Assembly: GCA_009775605.1 (NCBI GenBank)
Contig: VSPV01000091.1
Location: 1 to 10,106 of the forward strand
Direction: 5' to 3'
DNA: 10,106 nt
DNA from: Paramuribaculum sp.
GTDB lineage: Bacteria > Bacteroidota > Bacteroidia > Bacteroidales > Muribaculaceae
Under the pieces are notes generated by a model. The model was given only the letters and a program-made list of their open reading frames with translations. It did not search any database and was not told the origin of the DNA. The translations under genes were made by a program, and so were the position numbers. This document shows, piece after piece, positions 7,313-10,106 of the stretch. Numbering within the stretch: position 1 is the first letter of the stretch; each line of letters starts with the position of its first letter.

Positions 7313-7355
7313 AAAATAAAGATAGCCGTCCGGTGTTTGCGCGGGCGGCTATCTT
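7313..7355 (-). terminator. Intrinsic terminator of the GH84 gene
   Basis: Arms AAGATAGCCG (7319-7328) and CGGCTATCTT (7346-7355) pair perfectly. After one mismatch the stem continues with CCG/CGG, giving a 13-pair stem with a loop of about 9 bases. Read on the minus strand, it is followed by TATTTTC (7312-7318), a U-rich tail. It starts 36 bases past the GH84 stop codon, separating this gene from the efflux operon downstream. Confidence 0.8.
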
Positions 7356-7390
7356 AGGGCTTGCTGTTTCCCCGGGGAGGGGAGAGCGGT

Positions 7391-9946
7391 TTATTTCTGG
7401 ACGATCTCGAACATGTCGACATTGCCGGTGAGGGCCATGCGTGATGTGCGGCGGTTGAGGTCAACTGTTGTATAGGGGTTGGCTATGGCGGTGCGGGCGG
7501 TCTCTTTGCCTGCGTGGTCATATTCCACAAGCTGCACGGGCGTGGTGATTTCGCCGAGCATGAGCACTGCCTGGGTGGCGCCTTTGGCTTTGTCGAATGA
7601 GGTCTCGCCGGCGGAGCGGTAGCTTGTCATGGGATTGCCGTCGAAGGCGAGGAGGGCAGCCTCGGGGTCGGTGGAGTTGATGTTAAGCCCCACTCGCTTG
7701 GCGGTGACGGGATTCACGCGGAATGAGCGCACGCTGGTCCAGTTGGATTTCTTGGAGTCGCGGCGTGCGATGCGCACGAAGCGTGCGTCAACGGGGTCGC
7801 CCTGCCAGTTTAAGATATAGGTGCGGGGAAGGGCGTCGGTGAGGGCGGTCCAGTTGCGGCCGTCGACCGATACCTCCAGGGCCACGTTGTCGAAGTAGTC
7901 AACGTCGTCGGTCGAGTTGCGGCCCTGATGTATGAGCACTTCCTCCACGGGCACGACCTTGCCCAGGTCTACGCCCACCCAGTCGCCTGCGCTCTGGCTT
8001 GCCGACGATGTCCAGTAGGTGGTGGTGTCGTTGTCGAGCATGAGCTTGGAGAGGGTTGTGCGCAGGTTGGGATATGAGCCTATCGCACGGGGCACGTTGG
8101 GCACCTGGCCCGACATGCGGTTGAAGAATGCCAGCACCATGTCGTCCATTGCCTTCTCATAGAAGGGCTGCAGCTTCATGGTTCCCACTTTGTGGGCCTC
8201 GAAGTCCTTGCGGTCCTGCTCGGTCATGAGGTTGGCCAGGTAGGCTTTCCAGAACTTGGCGTTGTCGCCGCTCTCAAATATCTTGATGAGGTCGAGGGCA
8301 CCGAGGCCGCGGTTGGCCACCTTGGTGAGCTGTGCCACCCAGGGCTTGATTTCGTTGACCAACGCGGGGTTGGATGTGCTGGCGAGAATCTGCTTCTCGG
8401 CGGCGGCAGCGGCGGTGAGCTCTTTTTTCAGGGCGTCGAACTGCTCGGGGGTGTATTTGTTGAAGGGGAATGTGGTGGTTTCCCACGATTCGTCGCGGCG
8501 GTAGCCCGTCTCGGTATCGGCCGAGTTGATGGCGAATGTGCGGTAGGCGGCAGCGGCGTCGGGCAGACGGTCAACGAGGGCGCGCTCCCAGTTGTCGATG
8601 GCGTTGTAGGCCGCCGGGTTCCACGCCCAGTCGCCCACGCCGTAGAACGCAAGCATCGAAGCCTCGCCATGTTCCATGGGGTTGCTCTCAATGCCGGCAA
8701 CCTGGGCGTTTGTCAGGCTGGTGTCAAGGCCGTACACGGGGCCCTGGAGCAGATAGTTGCGGGCATAGTCGGTCACGGGATAGTTCCACCAGTAGAGTGC
8801 GGGACGCTTGATGCGCGTGTCGATGAATTCGAGAGTCTCGGGGGTGAGGTCGCTGCACACTGCGGCTCCTGTCCAGAACACCTCGGCCTTGGGATTGAGC
8901 TCGCGGCCGTAGACGGCAAGCTGATGGTTCTCGCCCGGGCCGGCCCAGAGCTGGGAGTAGTCGGTGGGGCAGATGAAGAGGTTGTTCACGTCGCCTTTTA
9001 CGTCCACGAAGTCGCGGGTCAGGTCGTTAAGCAGCTTGGTCTGCATGTGTGAGTCGGTGCCTTTGCCCGAGATGTCGTCGAAGAACAGGGCAAACGAGCG
9101 CACGCCCAGGTCGTACATCATGTTGAACTTGCTCACCAGGCTGTCGTAGTCCTCCTTGTTCCAGCGTATGTCTTTTCCGGGATGTATGGCCCAGTAGAAA
9201 TCAAGGCGGTTTTCATTGGCGGTCTTCACCAGGTCGGCGATGTTGGCTGCGTCCTGGGGAGGATAGGGGAGGCGCCAGTTGGGCGACGAGTGATAGGGGT
9301 CGTCCTTGGGGCCGTAGACGTAGTTATTCATCTTGTTGCGGCCAAGGTAATTTATTATGTCCTTGCGCACCTGGTGGCTCCAGGGTGTGCCGTAGAAACC
9401 TTCCACCACGCCGCGGTAGGGGAGCGCGGGATAGTCGTTGATTTCCATCATGGGCAGTCCGCCCTCGGCTTTGGCCATGGGGCTGTCGAGAACCTGACGC
9501 AGTGTCTGGAGCGCGTAGAAGGCTCCGCGCTCGTCGAAGGCGTTGATTTTGATTTTCTTGGTGCCGATGCTCAGGGCGTATGCGCCCGATACGGGTTTCA
9601 CTTTGTTTTTGGCGGCTACTTTCGGACCGAAGTCAATTTCTACCTCCAGTCCCGTAGGGCTCTGGGCTATGAAGCCGAGGTCTTTGGCCGAGAAGGCTTT
9701 CTGCTTGTCCTTCACCTTGAATCCGCCCGAGATATTGAGCACTCCCGTGTTGGGACGCTCGAGGCTCTGCGGCGTGGGGTTAATCACTAATCCTTTGTGG
9801 TCAACCTTATGACCGGGGACTTTGTTGAACTCCTGTTTTTCTCCACGCTGGGTGTCGAAGTCGAATGTGTCCTGTGCGGCGGAGCCGGACGGGAAAGCCA
9901 GGGCCGCGCAAGCGAGCCCGAGCCAAAGTAATCTTTTATTTCTCAT
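7391..9946 (-). CDS. Secreted GH84 beta-N-acetylglucosaminidase (O-GlcNAcase/hyaluronidase-like)
   Basis: This 851-residue exported glycoside hydrolase removes beta-linked GlcNAc by substrate-assisted catalysis. The signal peptide (1 to about 24) ends SGSAAQ and has no lipobox cysteine, so the protein is probably periplasmic or secreted. Domains: a GH20b-like N-terminal domain (about 50-172), the GH84 barrel (about 176-460), a helical domain (about 480-615), a discoidin/F5-8C-like beta-sandwich (about 625-745), and an extra C-terminal part (750-851). Against the B. thetaiotaomicron enzyme BtGH84, the whole active site is present: Gly183, Tyr185, Lys214, catalytic Asp290-Asp291 in FFDDISG, Cys326, Tyr330, Trp386, Asn388, Asp393 and Asn422. 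It should be active. Likely targets are terminal GlcNAc or O-GlcNAc on host or dietary glycoproteins; true hyaluronidase activity is less likely. It appears monocistronic, with its own -7 box and terminator, and no SusC/D pair is nearby. Start: ATG at 9946 gives the full signal peptide. Confidence 0.95.
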   Translation of the reverse strand: MRNKRLLWLGLACAALAFPSGSAAQDTFDFDTQRGEKQEFNKVPGHKVDHKGLVINPTPQSLERPNTGVLNISGGFKVKDKQKAFSAKDLGFIAQSPTGLEVEIDFGPKVAAKNKVKPVSGAYALSIGTKKIKINAFDERGAFYALQTLRQVLDSPMAKAEGGLPMMEINDYPALPYRGVVEGFYGTPWSHQVRKDIINYLGRNKMNNYVYGPKDDPYHSSPNWRLPYPPQDAANIADLVKTANENRLDFYWAIHPGKDIRWNKEDYDSLVSKFNMMYDLGVRSFALFFDDISGKGTDSHMQTKLLNDLTRDFVDVKGDVNNLFICPTDYSQLWAGPGENHQLAVYGRELNPKAEVFWTGAAVCSDLTPETLEFIDTRIKRPALYWWNYPVTDYARNYLLQGPVYGLDTSLTNAQVAGIESNPMEHGEASMLAFYGVGDWAWNPAAYNAIDNWERALVDRLPDAAAAYRTFAINSADTETGYRRDESWETTTFPFNKYTPEQFDALKKELTAAAAAEKQILASTSNPALVNEIKPWVAQLTKVANRGLGALDLIKIFESGDNAKFWKAYLANLMTEQDRKDFEAHKVGTMKLQPFYEKAMDDMVLAFFNRMSGQVPNVPRAIGSYPNLRTTLSKLMLDNDTTTYWTSSASQSAGDWVGVDLGKVVPVEEVLIHQGRNSTDDVDYFDNVALEVSVDGRNWTALTDALPRTYILNWQGDPVDARFVRIARRDSKKSNWTSVRSFRVNPVTAKRVGLNINSTDPEAALLAFDGNPMTSYRSAGETSFDKAKGATQAVLMLGEITTPVQLVEYDHAGKETARTAIANPYTTVDLNRRTSRMALTGNVDMFEIVQK

Positions 9947-9964
9947 TGGCGGATATGTTTTTCA

Positions 9965-9972
9965 CAAAGGTA
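9965..9972 (-). promoter_or_regulatory. -7 box of the GH84 gene promoter
   Basis: Read on the minus strand, TACCTTTG matches the Bacteroidetes -7 consensus TAnnTTTG at every fixed base. It ends 18 bases before the GH84 start codon, giving a very short leader of roughly a dozen bases. A -33 TTTG is not seen 19-21 bases upstream, so the promoter may be weak or activator-dependent. Confidence 0.5.
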
Positions 9973-10020
9973 GTAAAAAATCGGGACTGTTCGACGGTGG
10001 CGAAAGTTGGAGTAGGTACA

Positions 10021-10049
10021 AAAAAAGAGACGTCTCACGACGTCTCTTT
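10021..10049 (-). terminator. Strong hairpin with U-tract (minus-strand terminator or plus-strand leader hairpin)
   Basis: Perfect 11-base arms AAAGAGACGTC (10024-10034) and GACGTCTCTTT (10039-10049) enclose a 4-base loop. On the minus strand the loop is GTGA, a stable GNRA-type tetraloop, and the stem runs into six T residues, the form of an efficient intrinsic terminator for transcription entering from the right. On the plus strand the stem ends in TTTCCCTTT, a poorer tail. There it would lie 30 bases ahead of the possible start codon at 10080 and could act as a 5' leader element. Direction is therefore uncertain. Confidence 0.55.
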
Positions 10050-10079
10050 CCCTTTAAACCTTTATCTTAATCTAATACT

Positions 10080-10106
10080 ATGAAAAACACACGTACAAAT
10101 GTAAAC
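10080..10106 (+). CDS. Possible start of a rightward gene, cut by the window edge
   Basis: ATG at 10080 opens nine codons (MKNTRTNVN) with no stop before the window ends. The AT-rich, pyrimidine-rich run before it (10047-10079) looks like a Bacteroidales leader, and MKN is a common beginning. Nothing about function can be said from nine residues. No exact TAnnTTTG promoter is visible on the plus strand upstream. The alternative is that this is non-coding and a leftward gene from outside ends in this area, since short minus-strand frames with stops are also open here. Confidence 0.25.

Noticed and set aside
7045..7431. 128-codon plus-strand frame across the intergenic region
   Set aside because: It runs through the efflux promoter dyads and the GH84 terminator into the GH84 3' end. 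Composition shifts abruptly along it and no domain is visible.
8192..9790. Two long plus-strand frames (8192-9052 and 9182-9790) inside the GH84 gene
   Set aside because: Both are antisense to conserved catalytic and helical domains of the GH84 enzyme and show no recognisable motif.
9822..10083. Two overlapping plus-strand frames (9822-10070 and 9865-10083) over the GH84 start region
   Set aside because: They overlap the signal-peptide coding region, the -7 box and the perfect hairpin, and no known protein pattern is seen.

Overview
The window looks like a piece of a GC-rich Bacteroidales chromosome (Bacteroidetes). This rests on four things: several exact matches to the Bacteroidetes -7 promoter box TAnnTTTG ahead of genes, AT-rich start regions with no Shine-Dalgarno sequence, a secreted GH84 beta-N-acetylglucosaminidase that keeps the active site of the Bacteroides thetaiotaomicron enzyme, and an RND pump whose adaptor and outer-membrane factor are both lipoproteins. 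The coding regions are clearly richer in GC than typical Bacteroides, so Muribaculaceae, Rikenellaceae or Barnesiellaceae are plausible. I cannot fix the family from sequence alone.

Layout, read on the minus strand from right to left. At the far right (9947-10106) is a non-coding stretch with a near-ideal hairpin (10024-10049) and the first nine codons of a possible rightward gene (10080 to the edge). Next is a secreted GH84 hexosaminidase (7391-9946) with its own -7 box (9965-9972) and a terminator hairpin (7313-7355). A 400-base intergenic region (6991-7390) follows. It holds the GH84 terminator, extra small hairpins, and the control region of the next operon: a -7 box and two palindromes that look like operator sites. 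The operon is membrane-fusion lipoprotein (5818-6990), RND inner-membrane pump (2392-5784), outer-membrane factor (982-2370), then an LpxA-family acyltransferase (152-937), with gaps of 33, 21 and 44 bases. A strong intrinsic terminator (70-114) closes it. To its left is a well-formed promoter (4-35) firing out of the window.

The three efflux genes encode a complete tripartite pump: lipid-anchored periplasmic adaptor, proton-driven trimeric RND transporter and TolC-like outer-membrane duct. The LpxA-family gene is last in the same transcription unit, so pump and an acyltransferase of lipid A type may be co-expressed. This is not the lpxD-lpxC/fabZ-lpxA setting usual in this phylum, and the protein departs from standard LpxA at conserved positions, so it may be a second, specialised copy. 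The GH84 enzyme appears to be an independent unit acting on O-GlcNAc or terminal GlcNAc substrates outside the cytoplasm.

Most of the window is ordinary, well-formed envelope and glycan biology. The points that merit a second look are the divergent LpxA tied to a pump, a probable two-helix insertion in the RND pump, the dyad-rich control region before the efflux operon, the extra C-terminal domain of the GH84 enzyme, and the hairpin leader at the right edge. I found no CRISPR array, tRNA, rRNA, insertion sequence or phage gene.
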